The notes: generated by a model not told the origin, from the letters alone. DNA of 64,000 bases from ENR-C587 sp942493235 (GCA_942493235.1 OW818676.1:1984001-2048000); one strand, 5' to 3'; counted from the first letter of the stretch, positions 54,916 through 63,771 are shown. Program-made: numbers and translations.

Positions 54916-57036
54916 TTGAAAAGGGTGATTGGTAAGTTATTACTAATTGTAATACCGATTATTGTTGCCGGATTTGTTCTCTATCCGACATATCTAGCTA
55001 ATAATCTCGAAAAAATGGAAGCTTCCGCTTTAAGTAGAGCTATAGCTAATCCTAAAGACTCTGCATCTATTATGGATGCGTTTTACAAATCTTACGGCGA
55101 AGATTTAGAATCAAATAGAGCCTCAAAGCTTAAATTGGGTCTTGATCTTCGTGGCGGTATGTATGCTACATTAGAAGTTGACGTTGCTCAATTGATTGAG
55201 GAATCTGCTTCTGAAGAAACCAAAGATGCAATCTTTAAACAAGTTATGGATAAGACTCGTGAAGAGGCTAAAATGTCAGAAGAAAGTGCTCTTGACATTT
55301 TCCTAAAAAACTTTGATGAAATTGCAAGACCTCAGAAAAAATACTTAGCTGACTATTTTGAGTATGGTTCCGACAATGCTGACCTTACTAAAACAGAAGA
55401 AGCGATTGAGAAAAAATTAAGAGAAAACGAATCTGACGCTATCGAGCAAGCTATGCAAGTAATTCGTCAGAGAATTGACCAATACGGCGTTGCTGAGCCG
55501 AACTTACAAAAACAAGGTAACAGACGTATATTAATCGAGTTGCCCGGCGTAACAGACGAAGCTAAAATGGTTCAATTCTTAAAAACTTCTGCTCGCTTGG
55601 AGTTCAAATCACTTGCAAATGACAAAAGGCTTGCCCAGTCATTTTATAATATTGATAAACTACTTGCTAAATTAGCTAAAACAGGCAATAATCCGGTTGT
55701 TGACACTGCAAAAGTTGATTCTACTTTAGTTGCTACAGATTCTACTAAAGTAGATTCTACAACTGCAAAAGTTGAAACTACTGATTCGGCAAAGTCAGCT
55801 ACACCTGATACTGCTAATCCTTATGCTAATCTTTCTAAAGAAGAAACTGCAAAAAGATATTTAGCAGACCATCCGTTTACTACTTTATTTTACTCTCGAT
55901 ATGCAAAAGATAATAAATCTCAATCTCAAGAAATGAGTTTTGTTAGTGCTACATATCCTGACGGTGAATATAATTTTATGGCAGATGAAAAATCAGTCGG
56001 TAAAATTGAATTAATTCTAAAAAGAGCAGATGTAATTGCATTATTACCTGAAGATGTTAAAATTCATTTTGATGCAAAACCTGAAATGTTAAAAGATGCT
56101 AAAAATAATGAAGTTAAATTCTTCAATTTCTATGCTTGTAAAGATTTTCAACCGAAATTAACCGGTGAAGTTATAGAAGACGCTGTGTCAACATTTGACC
56201 CTTCCGATAACAAACCAATAGTTAATATGGCTATGAATAGTGACGGAGCTGAACGTTGGAGCAAAATTACCGGTGCAAACATCGGCAAGAGAATTGCTGT
56301 TATCCTTGATGACCAAGTCTATACTGCTCCGGTAGTTCAAAACAGAATCACCGGCGGTAGCTCACAAATCACAGGTATGGCTGATGCTGAAGAAGCTAAG
56401 CTATTGAGAATTATTTTAAAAGCCGGTGCTTTAAAAGCTCCTGTTCAAACAGCCGAAGTTAGAGTAGTAGGTCCGTCACTTGGAGAGGATTCTATCAATG
56501 ACGCTATGCTTGCTTGTATTATAGCTTTCGGTTTAGTAGTGCTATTTATGATTGTTTATTACCGTACTGGCGGTATAGTAGCAAATTTGGCAGTATTAAT
56601 TAACGTATTTTTGATTTTAGCTGTACTGGCTTCTTTCAAAGCTACTTTAACCCTGCCGGGTATCGCTGGTATTATCTTGACAATTGGTATGGCAGTAGAT
56701 GCTAATATCCTGATTTACGAACGTATCAGAGAAGAAATGTATAGAGGTAGAGCATTAAGACCTGCTATTGATGAAGGTTTTAAACAAGCTTTATCGGCGA
56801 TTCTTGACTCAAACATTACTACATTTATTACCGGTTTGATTCTTTATTACTTTGGTACAGGTCCTATTCAAGGTTTCGCAATGACACTTATGATCGGTAT
56901 CCTTGCTACATTGTTTACTGCGATTTTAGTATCCAGAGCAATGATTGAAATTATGCTAAAACCGGGAGCTTTACACTTTAATTTCGGTCAGCCAAAATTA
57001 ACTATCAATGATGAAGTAATAGGAAAGGTAAAATAA
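54916..57036 (+). CDS. secD: Protein translocase subunit SecD
   Basis: The 706-residue protein begins at TTG after GGAGGT. It has one N-terminal helix (VIGKLLLIVIPIIVAGFVLYP), the SecD signature KLGLDLRGGMYATLEVD (~74-90), ALQVIRQRIDQYGVAEPNLQ-type text seen as VIRQRIDQYGVAEPNL, LIELPGVTDEAKM, and the SecD P1 domain (~185-470). A low-complexity Ala/Thr/Asp/Val linker (~255-300; TTAKVETTDSAKSAT) is inserted. Five C-terminal helices (~515-690) include GMAVDANILIYERIREE. SecD uses proton motive force to finish protein export at the SecYEG exit. It is followed by secF one base later; both are co-transcribed. Confidence 0.96.
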   Translation: MKRVIGKLLLIVIPIIVAGFVLYPTYLANNLEKMEASALSRAIANPKDSASIMDAFYKSYGEDLESNRASKLKLGLDLRGGMYATLEVDVAQLIEESASEETKDAIFKQVMDKTREEAKMSEESALDIFLKNFDEIARPQKKYLADYFEYGSDNADLTKTEEAIEKKLRENESDAIEQAMQVIRQRIDQYGVAEPNLQKQGNRRILIELPGVTDEAKMVQFLKTSARLEFKSLANDKRLAQSFYNIDKLLAKLAKTGNNPVVDTAKVDSTLVATDSTKVDSTTAKVETTDSAKSATPDTANPYANLSKEETAKRYLADHPFTTLFYSRYAKDNKSQSQEMSFVSATYPDGEYNFMADEKSVGKIELILKRADVIALLPEDVKIHFDAKPEMLKDAKNNEVKFFNFYACKDFQPKLTGEVIEDAVSTFDPSDNKPIVNMAMNSDGAERWSKITGANIGKRIAVILDDQVYTAPVVQNRITGGSSQITGMADAEEAKLLRIILKAGALKAPVQTAEVRVVGPSLGEDSINDAMLACIIAFGLVVLFMIVYYRTGGIVANLAVLINVFLILAVLASFKATLTLPGIAGIILTIGMAVDANILIYERIREEMYRGRALRPAIDEGFKQALSAILDSNITTFITGLILYYFGTGPIQGFAMTLMIGILATLFTAILVSRAMIEIMLKPGALHFNFGQPKLTINDEVIGKVK

Positions 57037-57037
57037 C

Positions 57038-58006
57038 ATGCAATTCTTTCATAACACAAATATAGACTTTATTAAATCAAGAATGTTATTCTTGTGGGTA
57101 TCAGTTGCATCATTAGTTGCCGGTATTGCTCTTACTTTAATTGTAGGTGTTGATTATGGTATTGACTTTGTCGGTGGAACCGAGATTCAGTGCTCATTTA
57201 AAAATCACGTAGAAATGAATGACATCAGAAGTGCAATTGATGCTTCTCATATTAAGGGTGCCGAAATTAAGACCTATGGTAAAGAAGGACAATTTCTAAT
57301 CAGAGTAAAAGAAGTTTCAGCCCAAAGTATCAATAGCCAAAATAAAATATCCGATGAAGTTATTCAATTACTTAAAAATAAATTCCCGGATAATACAGTT
57401 ATCAAACTTGGTGAAAATACAATTGGTCCTAAGGTAGGTAAAGAGATGCGCGAGCAAGCAATTATCGCTGTTGTATTATCAATCATAGCAATATTGCTTT
57501 ATATTGCCTTCCGTTTCGAGTTTATCTACGGTCTGGGAGCTACTATCGCCTTAGTGCACGACGTAATTTTTACGTTCGGCTTTGTATTATTCTGCGGTAA
57601 TATTGGATTAGTTCATTTGGAATTTAATCAGAATATGCTCGCAGCTATTCTAACGGTTATCGGTTACTCAATCAATGATACTGTGATTGTATTTGACCGT
57701 ATTCGTGAAAATAAAGAAAAACATAAAGGAATTCCTTTACGTAAACTTATTAATTTAAGTATTAACGAAACTTTGAGCAGAACTATTAATACTGTATTAA
57801 CAGTAGTAATGGTATTAACAGTAATGGTATTAGTTGCCGGTCCTGTGCTTCAAGGTTTCTCATTTACTATGTTAGTCGGTGTTATAACCGGTACATATTC
57901 TTCAATTTACGTAGCAAGTTCGTTTGTGATTTGGTACACTGAAAGATTTGGTAAAGAACACATAGTAGAAAAAAGCGGTAAAAAACCTTTTGTTACTAAC
58001 GCTTAA
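57038..58006 (+). CDS. secF: Protein translocase subunit SecF
   Basis: The 322-residue protein has the SecF N-terminal phrase NIDFIKSRMLFLWVSVASL, the conserved GVDYGIDFVGGTEIQCSF, a small periplasmic domain, and then five membrane helices. The family motif YSINDTVIVFDRIREN lies in the third. SecF pairs with SecD to drive export. It begins one base after secD stops and is followed 22 bases later by a STAS gene. Length is normal. Confidence 0.96.
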   Translation: MQFFHNTNIDFIKSRMLFLWVSVASLVAGIALTLIVGVDYGIDFVGGTEIQCSFKNHVEMNDIRSAIDASHIKGAEIKTYGKEGQFLIRVKEVSAQSINSQNKISDEVIQLLKNKFPDNTVIKLGENTIGPKVGKEMREQAIIAVVLSIIAILLYIAFRFEFIYGLGATIALVHDVIFTFGFVLFCGNIGLVHLEFNQNMLAAILTVIGYSINDTVIVFDRIRENKEKHKGIPLRKLINLSINETLSRTINTVLTVVMVLTVMVLVAGPVLQGFSFTMLVGVITGTYSSIYVASSFVIWYTERFGKEHIVEKSGKKPFVTNA

Positions 58007-58028
58007 TTATATTTAGAAAGAATTAGTT

Positions 58029-58382
58029 ATGCTAGAATTATATAAGCATTATATATGCACAGAAAAGCAAAATGTTGCTGTAATTGAATTGCCGGTAAAT
58101 GTACTTGGTGGTAATGAAGCTCTTGACTTCTCAAGTTTAGTAGATAGGTATAATTTTGATGAGAATATCACTAAAATTATTGTAGATATGAAATCAGTTG
58201 AGCTAATGAACAGCTCAGGCTTGGGAATGCTTGTTAACGCATTGAGCAAAGTAAAAAAATACAATAAAACAATTATTATATGCTCTGTACCGAGTAAAGT
58301 AGAGAACCTACTGAAAATTACTCACTTAGATGAGATATTTGTTTTGTATCTTGATTTGCCGACTGCAATCAGTAACGCATAG
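58029..58382 (+). CDS. STAS-domain anti-sigma factor antagonist-like protein
   Basis: The 117-residue protein is a single STAS domain: VAVIELPVNVLGGNEALDF, KIIVDMKSVELMNSSGLGML (Ser-Ser at the usual phosphorylation position) and IIICSVPSKVENLLKITHL. In SpoIIAA-type partner switching, the Ser is phosphorylated by a serine kinase that also binds a sigma factor. No kinase, phosphatase or sigma factor is adjacent, so the partners are elsewhere. It lies 22 bases after secF, probably at the end of the secDF operon, and ends at a strong terminator. Confidence 0.88.
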   Translation: MLELYKHYICTEKQNVAVIELPVNVLGGNEALDFSSLVDRYNFDENITKIIVDMKSVELMNSSGLGMLVNALSKVKKYNKTIIICSVPSKVENLLKITHLDEIFVLYLDLPTAISNA

Positions 58383-58397
58383 CTAAATAATTTCCAA

Positions 58398-58440
58398 AAA
58401 ACAGCCACTATCGCATTCTGTGAAAGTGGCTGTTTTATTT
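58398..58440 (+). terminator. Intrinsic terminator after the secDF-STAS operon
   Basis: A 12-bp stem AAAACAGCCACT / AGTGGCTGTTTT, with a 15-base loop, runs into TTTT ATTTT. It lies 15 bases after the STAS stop. Confidence 0.88.
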
Positions 58441-58867
58441 TGATAAGATAGAGAGTGACTTAATTGATTCAGCCCCTCTCTCTGTTCCTGTAATCGAGAT
58501 GAGCAAATACTAAAAAACAGGAAGAATTCAATATTAACTACCAATTTTAACTATCTAAGATAAACAATCTAAATTCAATTTCTAATAATACTAACCAATT
58601 ATCAAATCTGACAAAATTTCGATTCAAAAATAACACTTTTACTATTGCTTTGCAATACCGACTAACACTGAATTTTTAAGAACTACTATATTTTGCATGA
58701 ATAAATAAATAAATTTCTCCAACAGCATTTACTGTTGAATATTAGGAAAAATGGTGGCTGGTGGTTGGAAAGAACGAATTAGAAATTAAAAAAGCAAACA
58801 TCAACCCCATGCTTCAGCGTGGGGCAAAGTAATACATCTCAAACATCAAGAGGCTGTTTAAAAAGTT

Positions 58868-58946
58868 GTCATTAGGAACGAAGTGAAGAATCCAGACAAA
58901 GCTAACTTATTGATAAATCTGGATTCTTCGTTACACTCAGAATGAC
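58868..58946. repeat. 79-bp palindromic repeat, copy 4
   Basis: Starts GTCATTAGGAACGAAGTGAA and ends CACTCAGAATGAC; part of composite unit 1. Confidence 0.9.
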
Positions 58947-59121
58947 GATTTGGCAATATTATTAATTTTAGACAACCACAGAGGCTTTGAGATTATGTAT
59001 GGGAAATGGTGGCAGGTCGCTGGAAAAAGTGAATTAGAAATTAAAAAAGCAAACATCAACCCCACGCTTCAGCGTGGGGAAAAGTAATACATCTCAAACA
59101 TCAAGAGGCTGTCTAAAATTT

Positions 59122-59200
59122 GTCATTCTAAGCGAAGTGAAGAATCCAGATAATGCTAACTTGTTGATAACTCTGGATTCTTCGTTACACTGTTAATGAC
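59122..59200. repeat. 79-bp palindromic repeat, copy 5
   Basis: Starts GTCATTCTAAGCGAAGTGAA and ends TTACACTGTTAATGAC; part of composite unit 2, which the IS110-family element then interrupts. Confidence 0.9.
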
Positions 59201-59311
59201 ATCTTTTCTTGAGTGTCCTTGTAAACGCTATATTCACAATGATTTATCCGATATTTTAAAAGTGTTATACGAAAATATATCCCAATAAGTGTTTTGATTA
59301 ACACTCAAAAT

Positions 59312-60651
59312 TTAAGACACTTTAACGAGAATGCACCCAAGTCTTTTTGCCTTCTTTTCTAAGTTTTTCAATTGAATTTCGTCGTATTTTTTTTCATATT
59401 CCTCCGAACCAAATTCTTTGTATTCTTGCTTATATTTTAGTAAATTGTATATTTGTATTGCCAATTTTCTTGCCGTTGCTGTTACTGCAGTTGGGGCATC
59501 TTTTGTTCTACTTATCCTTCTATAAAATGCACCTAATGCTGTGCCGCTTCTTCCTACTGTTCTTGCCGCTAATTGAAGTATATGAGCAGCTTTGTTCTTA
59601 TGCCTCTTTGTGCGTCCTTTATTACGGCTTTTCCCGCTTTGATGTGTTTGCTGGGCTGCTCCCAACCACGATGTGAATTTTTTAGAGTTTGACCAAAAGC
59701 TCATATCCGTCCCTATCTCTGCTAGTAGTTGCAAACTATTGTACGCAGACATACCGGGGAGAACTGACAAATTAACACCACCCGTCATATTAATCAACAT
59801 ACTCTCTAAATCGTAACTTGTTGCGTGTCGGCGTACTTTTTTAAAACCTACTTTTTTTTTACGTCAATTTCAAACCCATCATTTTCATTTGAAGAATTAA
59901 ATTTATTGAGTAACTTTTCTATCTCATCGTCACAGTCAATAATTTGCTTCTGATAAAATTCGTATCCTTCTACTGCTTGTTTTAGAGCAAATATATGCTC
60001 GGTGCGAAAATTACCTTCAAGCGAATTTATTACCTCTTGCCTCTTCTTATTTATTATCCTTGTATCGCACAACGAAAGCAATATTTCGGGAGATCGTTCA
60101 CCTGAGATTATAGCTTTTAATATTTTCATCCCGCTTACTCCGGCTGTTTCCGAAATTACATTATGTATTTTAATATTCATTTGGTCCAACGCTTTTTGCA
60201 TATGCTGTATATGTGAGGCGGCACTCCTTACATGATCGCTTTTTAGTCTGACATACGAGCGAATACGGCGGATATCTTCGCTTGGAATGAATGAATCGCG
60301 CAGTAGTCCAAAACTATATATCTTTTGGAGCCATTGGCAGTCTATCACATCGCTTTTTCTGCCAGGAACATTCTTGACATGGGCGGCATTGACAAGTGCT
60401 ACTTTAAAACCGGCACTTTCCAAAACTTCATATACAGGAATCCAATAACTGCCGGTTGATTCCATTACAACCGTTGTTATACCGTTTTCCTTAAACCACA
60501 AAGACATTGACTGCAAGTCTTTGGTGAAACTGGTAAATGAGCGTACTGCCCCGTTTCCCTGACCTACTGCTGCGAAATGTTTCTCCGAACCTATATCGAT
60601 GCCTGCAGTGTTTGTAAACACTATCTTTAATTCTTCAATTGGAGTTTTCAT
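59312..60651 (-). pseudogene. IS110-family transposase, split by a -1 frameshift
   Basis: The N-terminal part (60651 to stop at ~59848) is the DEDD RuvC-like domain: NTAGIDIGSEKHFAAVG (Asp19), TTVVMESTGSYWIPVYEVL (Glu), KNVPGRKSDVIDCQWLQK (Asp pair). It ends GFEIDVKKK then TAG. The C-terminal Transposase_20 domain continues in the -1 frame: VGFKKVRRHATSYD, VNLSVLPGMSAYNSLQLLAE, WLGAAQQTHQSGKSRNKGRTKRH (Ser-Gly at the catalytic Ser position), ending at 59312. The switch is at nine A (59852-59860 as T on the plus strand) with A-AAA-AAG directly before TAG. All catalytic parts are present, so it would be functional if recoding occurs; otherwise it is a broken or misread gene. Confidence 0.85.
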
Positions 60652-60689
60652 TCTATTTCCAATGATTATTTGATATTGTTTAATTATTA

Positions 60690-60790
60690 TTTAGTTTTTG
60701 GGAAGCATATTAAGGTGACAGCCTGTTAAGCGGGTATTATAACACCAATTATTCTATCTAAATGCTTCCTGCCCAAACTCAAAATCGGAA
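60690..60790 (-). ncRNA. Candidate IS110 bridge RNA region
   Basis: The upstream non-coding end of the element contains TTTGGGAAGCAT (60697-60708) and ATGCTTCCTGCCCAAA (60762-60777), which pair in a long stem with a ~50-base internal part (GGTGACAGCCTG, GCGGGTATTATAACACC) able to fold further. IS110-group elements encode their bridge RNA in this non-coding end. The position and fold fit, but the target- and donor-binding loops are not identified. Confidence 0.35.
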
Positions 60791-61085
60791 TCTTTATTAC
60801 CAATGTTGTACCGGGCAATTTCAAAAACTTTCAATATACACGTTCTTTTTTTGTTGTCATTGTATTGTTTTACCAGCCGCGTAGCGGGTGGTCAGTAACT
60901 CAGAATGACGATTTTGTAATATTATTAATTTTTAGACAACCACAGAGGCTTTGAGATTATGTATGGGAAATGGTGGCAGGTCGCTGGAAAAAATGAATTA
61001 GAAATAAAAAAGCAAACATCAACCCCACGATTCAGCGTGGGGAAAAGTAATACATCTCAAACATCAAGAAGCTGTTTAAAAAGTT

Positions 61086-61164
61086 GTCATTCTGAACGAA
61101 GTGAAGAATCCAGACAAAGCTAACTTATTGATAAATCTGGATTCTTCGTTACACTCAGAATGAC
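61086..61164. repeat. 79-bp palindromic repeat, copy 6
   Basis: Starts GTCATTCTGAACGAAGTGAA and ends CACTCAGAATGAC; within composite unit 3. Confidence 0.9.
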
Positions 61165-61339
61165 GATTTGGCAATATTATTAATTTTAGACAACCACAGA
61201 GGCTTTGAGATTATGTATGGGAAATGGTGGCAGGTCGCTGGAAAAAATGAATTAGAAATAAAAAAGCAAACATCAACCCCACGATTCAGCGTGGGGAAAA
61301 GTAATACATCTCAAACATCAAGAGGCTGTGTAAAAAGTT

Positions 61340-61418
61340 GTCATTCTGAACGAAGTGAAGAATCCAGACAAAGCTAACTCATCAATAATTCTGGATTCTT
61401 CGTTACACTGTTAATGAC
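61340..61418. repeat. 79-bp palindromic repeat, copy 7
   Basis: Starts GTCATTCTGAACGAAGTGAA and ends TACACTGTTAATGAC; within composite unit 4. Confidence 0.9.
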
Positions 61419-61891
61419 AACTTTTTTCGAGGGTTCTTGTAAACGCTATATTTCCAATGCTTCAGTTGATTTACTGAAGTTTCAAAGTTGTCATTGTATT
61501 GTTTTACCTGCCGAGTAGCGGGTGGTCAGTAACTCAGAATGACGATTTGGCAATATTATTAATTTTTAGACAACCACAGAGGCTTTGAGATTATGTATGG
61601 GAAATGGTGGCAGGTCGCTGGAAAGAGCGAATTAGAAATTAAAAAAGCAAACATCAACCCCATGCTTCAGCGTGGAGCTGGGAAATAATGTACTTCTTAT
61701 CCCAGACACCAGACACCACAAATGTTTAATTCCTACTGAGGAATATAATAAAATCAAAGAATATATAATTTATCAATATTTGAAATCAAATTTATAACAG
61801 CGAAGAACCGAAATAATATACAAAAACTAAGTGGTAGCACTTAATAAAATAAAAAAATATTCAAGCTAATACTTGAAAATGAAAAAATTCT

Positions 61892-61921
61892 TTTGTTTTT
61901 AAAAATATTAATATTATCTTG
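61892..61921 (+). promoter_or_regulatory. Possible Bacteroidota-type promoter for the PAS-REC-LuxR gene
   Basis: TTTG (61892-61895), 19 bases, then TATCTTG (61915-61921), one base short of TAnnTTTG. Start codon is 28 bases further. Confidence 0.35.
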
Positions 61922-61948
61922 CATCAATGAAAAAGTACAATATTCAAA

Positions 61949-63148
61949 ATGATTCAAATGAAAACAAAAAGTATGGGGTTTGGGGATCCGATTCAAGATA
62001 TAATTAATATTATGAAAATTCCTGCGGCTGCATTAGAATTAAGAACTAAGAAAATTGTTGCTGCCAACAATTTATTATTAGACTTGATTGGTTTTACCGA
62101 ATCAGACAATTATCAAGTAGATATATTATCCGTAATATTAAAAAGTTGTTTAGATGCTAATACATTAGATAATATCATTGATATTATCCTATCAGAGGGG
62201 GTTACCAGTTATTCTTTGAATTCAATGATGCAAAATTCTAACCGATTACCAGAGCTTATGAAAGTTGTTTTCTCCTTGCAAAATTTGTCTGGTGATGATA
62301 TATTGATTATTAGTTTTAAAAAGATTAATAATAGTTTTAATTATGATAAAATAAATGTTGCTTCAGTTAATACTACTATGAATATAATCGAAGAGAACCG
62401 TTATGATATTAGTAATATGTATAAAGGAGTTTCAAATTTCAACAGACCGATTAGCGTACTAATTGCCGACGATAATGACTTAACTGCAAAATTAATCGAG
62501 AAAAATGTATCTCAGGTGGCAAAGCTTAACGTAGAGGGAATAGTAAAAAACGGAAGAGAAGTAATTGATTTTTTAAATTATAAATCGGTAGATGTTATTA
62601 TTCTTGATGTTAACATGCCGATTATGAACGGATTAGAGACTTTAACATTTCTGAAAGATGCTAATAGGTGCATTAAAATTGTAATGCTCTCCGGTGATTG
62701 CACTATCAATGATTTGCAAGAGTCTTTCTCTCTGGGAGCGAATGGATTTATTTCAAAGCAGTCTAATAATTTTGATATTATAAATTCGATATTTACCGTA
62801 TTTTTTGGGGGGTATTTCTTATGCAGTATTTGTATTAAAAATATACTTGATACAAAAGTTCATCAATTAATCAGTAGTTCCGATAAAAAACAATACTCTT
62901 CATTTAACACAATAAAGAAAAATGAAATTAGCAATATTGGATTTGATATTTCATTATTAGAAGAAAAAGCACAGATCTCTAAGCGAGAAAAAGAAATTAT
63001 TAAGTTAGTTTCTCTGGGCAATTCAAATGTTGAAATTGCCGATAAACTCTGCATTAGCATCAGAACTGTCGAAACTCACAGAAGAAATATTTTACAGAAA
63101 TTTGGAGAAAAGAACTTTTTTAACTTATTTTTGTGTAACAATAAGTAG
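61949..63148 (+). CDS. Response regulator with N-terminal PAS-like domain and LuxR-type DNA-binding domain
   Basis: The 399-residue protein has a PAS-like domain (~15-125; KIPAAALELRTKKIVAANNL), then a receiver domain (~168-290; SVLIADDNDLTA, phospho-acceptor DVIILDVNMPIMNG, Asp220, MLSGDCT, FISKQSN) and a C-terminal HTH of the NarL/LuxR group (341-385; ISKREKEIIKLVSLGNSNVEI, RTVETHRRNILQKF). Receiver and HTH form a standard NarL unit, but the PAS domain in front is unusual and could give direct ligand or redox sensing. No histidine kinase is adjacent. PurN starts 23 bases after it, perhaps in one transcript. The final tail (NFFNLFLCNNK) is short. Confidence 0.85.
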   Translation: MIQMKTKSMGFGDPIQDIINIMKIPAAALELRTKKIVAANNLLLDLIGFTESDNYQVDILSVILKSCLDANTLDNIIDIILSEGVTSYSLNSMMQNSNRLPELMKVVFSLQNLSGDDILIISFKKINNSFNYDKINVASVNTTMNIIEENRYDISNMYKGVSNFNRPISVLIADDNDLTAKLIEKNVSQVAKLNVEGIVKNGREVIDFLNYKSVDVIILDVNMPIMNGLETLTFLKDANRCIKIVMLSGDCTINDLQESFSLGANGFISKQSNNFDIINSIFTVFFGGYFLCSICIKNILDTKVHQLISSSDKKQYSSFNTIKKNEISNIGFDISLLEEKAQISKREKEIIKLVSLGNSNVEIADKLCISIRTVETHRRNILQKFGEKNFFNLFLCNNK

Positions 63149-63171
63149 TTTGTTTATAAATATTGAAGATT

Positions 63172-63771
63172 ATGCAAAAGTTAAATATCGCTTTTTTTGC
63201 CTCTCACGGTGGCTCAAATATGCAGGCAATTATTGATGCCATAAAAAACGGGAAAATCCATTCCTCTGCTTCTCTCGTAATTTCTAATAATTCCGATTCA
63301 GGTGCAATTGAAAGAGCAATTAAGGAAAATATACCCTATAAGCACATTTCACGCAATAAATTTGATTCTGATGAAGAATTTGATTTATCTATAATTAATG
63401 CTTTACAAGAGCATAATATCAACCTTATTGTTCTCGCCGGTTATATGAAAAAAATTTCTAATTCGGTGATTAGAAAATTCAAAGGAAGAATACTAAATAT
63501 TCACCCTGCACTACTGCCCAAATTCGGTGGTCAAGGTATGTATGGAATCAATGTTCATAGTGCAGTTATTACCGCCAAAGAAGCCATCTCCGGAGCAACT
63601 GTTCATGTAGTTGACGAACTATACGATAATGGCAGAATACTCGCTCAGATGACCGTACCGGTCTATGAGTCAGATACACCTGAAGACCTACAAAAGCGAG
63701 TTTTAGAAATCGAACATATTATATATCCAGATACTATTTTGAAAATTGAAAATGAAGAGATAATGTTATAA
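63172..63771 (+). CDS. purN: Phosphoribosylglycinamide formyltransferase
   Basis: The ~199-residue enzyme transfers a formyl group from 10-formyl-THF to GAR in step 3 of purine synthesis. It has the Rossmann start NIAFFASHGGSNMQAIID, LIVLAGYMKKIS, the catalytic Asn-His pair in RILNIHPALLPKFGGQGMYG and an Asp near SGATVHVVDELYDNGRIL. The C-terminus reads DLQKRVLEIEHIIYPD. The ATG at 63172 is preferred to the TTG at 63163. It follows the PAS-REC-LuxR gene by 23 bases. The last bases of the gene are repeated 69 bases downstream. Confidence 0.95.
   Translation: MQKLNIAFFASHGGSNMQAIIDAIKNGKIHSSASLVISNNSDSGAIERAIKENIPYKHISRNKFDSDEEFDLSIINALQEHNINLIVLAGYMKKISNSVIRKFKGRILNIHPALLPKFGGQGMYGINVHSAVITAKEAISGATVHVVDELYDNGRILAQMTVPVYESDTPEDLQKRVLEIEHIIYPDTILKIENEEIML

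Larger units (their letters stand above)
58441..59311. repeat. Gene-free region with the first units of a ~254-bp composite repeat array
   Basis: Composite units carry CATCAACCCCACGCTTCAGC (starting at 58799 and 59054 here), a CCCCACGCTTCAGCGTGGGG hairpin, AATACATCTCAAACATCAAG, then a 79-bp palindrome, then TTAGACAACCACAGAGGCTT. From about 59241 the sequence is the downstream end of the IS110-family element. No gene is supported. Confidence 0.8.
59241..60853 (-). mobile_element. IS110-family insertion sequence (~1.6 kb)
   Basis: Bounds come from comparison with a repeat unit lacking it: GTAAACGCTATATT...CAATG is shared left of ~59241 and GTTGTCATTGTATTG right of ~60853, while the same two parts are almost joined at 61437-61502. 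Ends are approximate. The element holds a leftward transposase in two frames, a ~70-bp downstream end, and a ~200-bp upstream non-coding end. IS110 elements insert by a DEDD/Ser recombinase guided by a bridge RNA and leave no long terminal inverted repeats, which matches the lack of visible ones. Confidence 0.75.
60854..61948. repeat. Gene-free region with the last units of the ~254-bp composite array
   Basis: Units start with CATCAACCCCA at 61017, 61271 and 61652; 61017 to 61271 is one 254-bp period. 61271 to 61652 is 381 bases because it includes a stretch (GTAAACGCTATATTTCCAAT to GCGGGTGGTCAGTAACTCAG) equivalent to the site the IS110-family element occupies in unit 2. Palindrome copies 6 and 7 are inside. 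From 61700 the DNA is AT-rich and contains the promoter of the next gene. Confidence 0.8.

Noticed and set aside
59241..60853. Long terminal inverted repeats of an ordinary DDE insertion sequence
   Set aside because: None was found and the transposase has DEDD and Ser-type domains of IS110, which lacks such ends.
61168..61377. 69-residue frame ending CHSERSEESRQS across repeat DNA
   Set aside because: It runs through the composite repeat and palindrome; the peptide is the usual translation of the dispersed GTCATTCTGA palindrome, not a protein.
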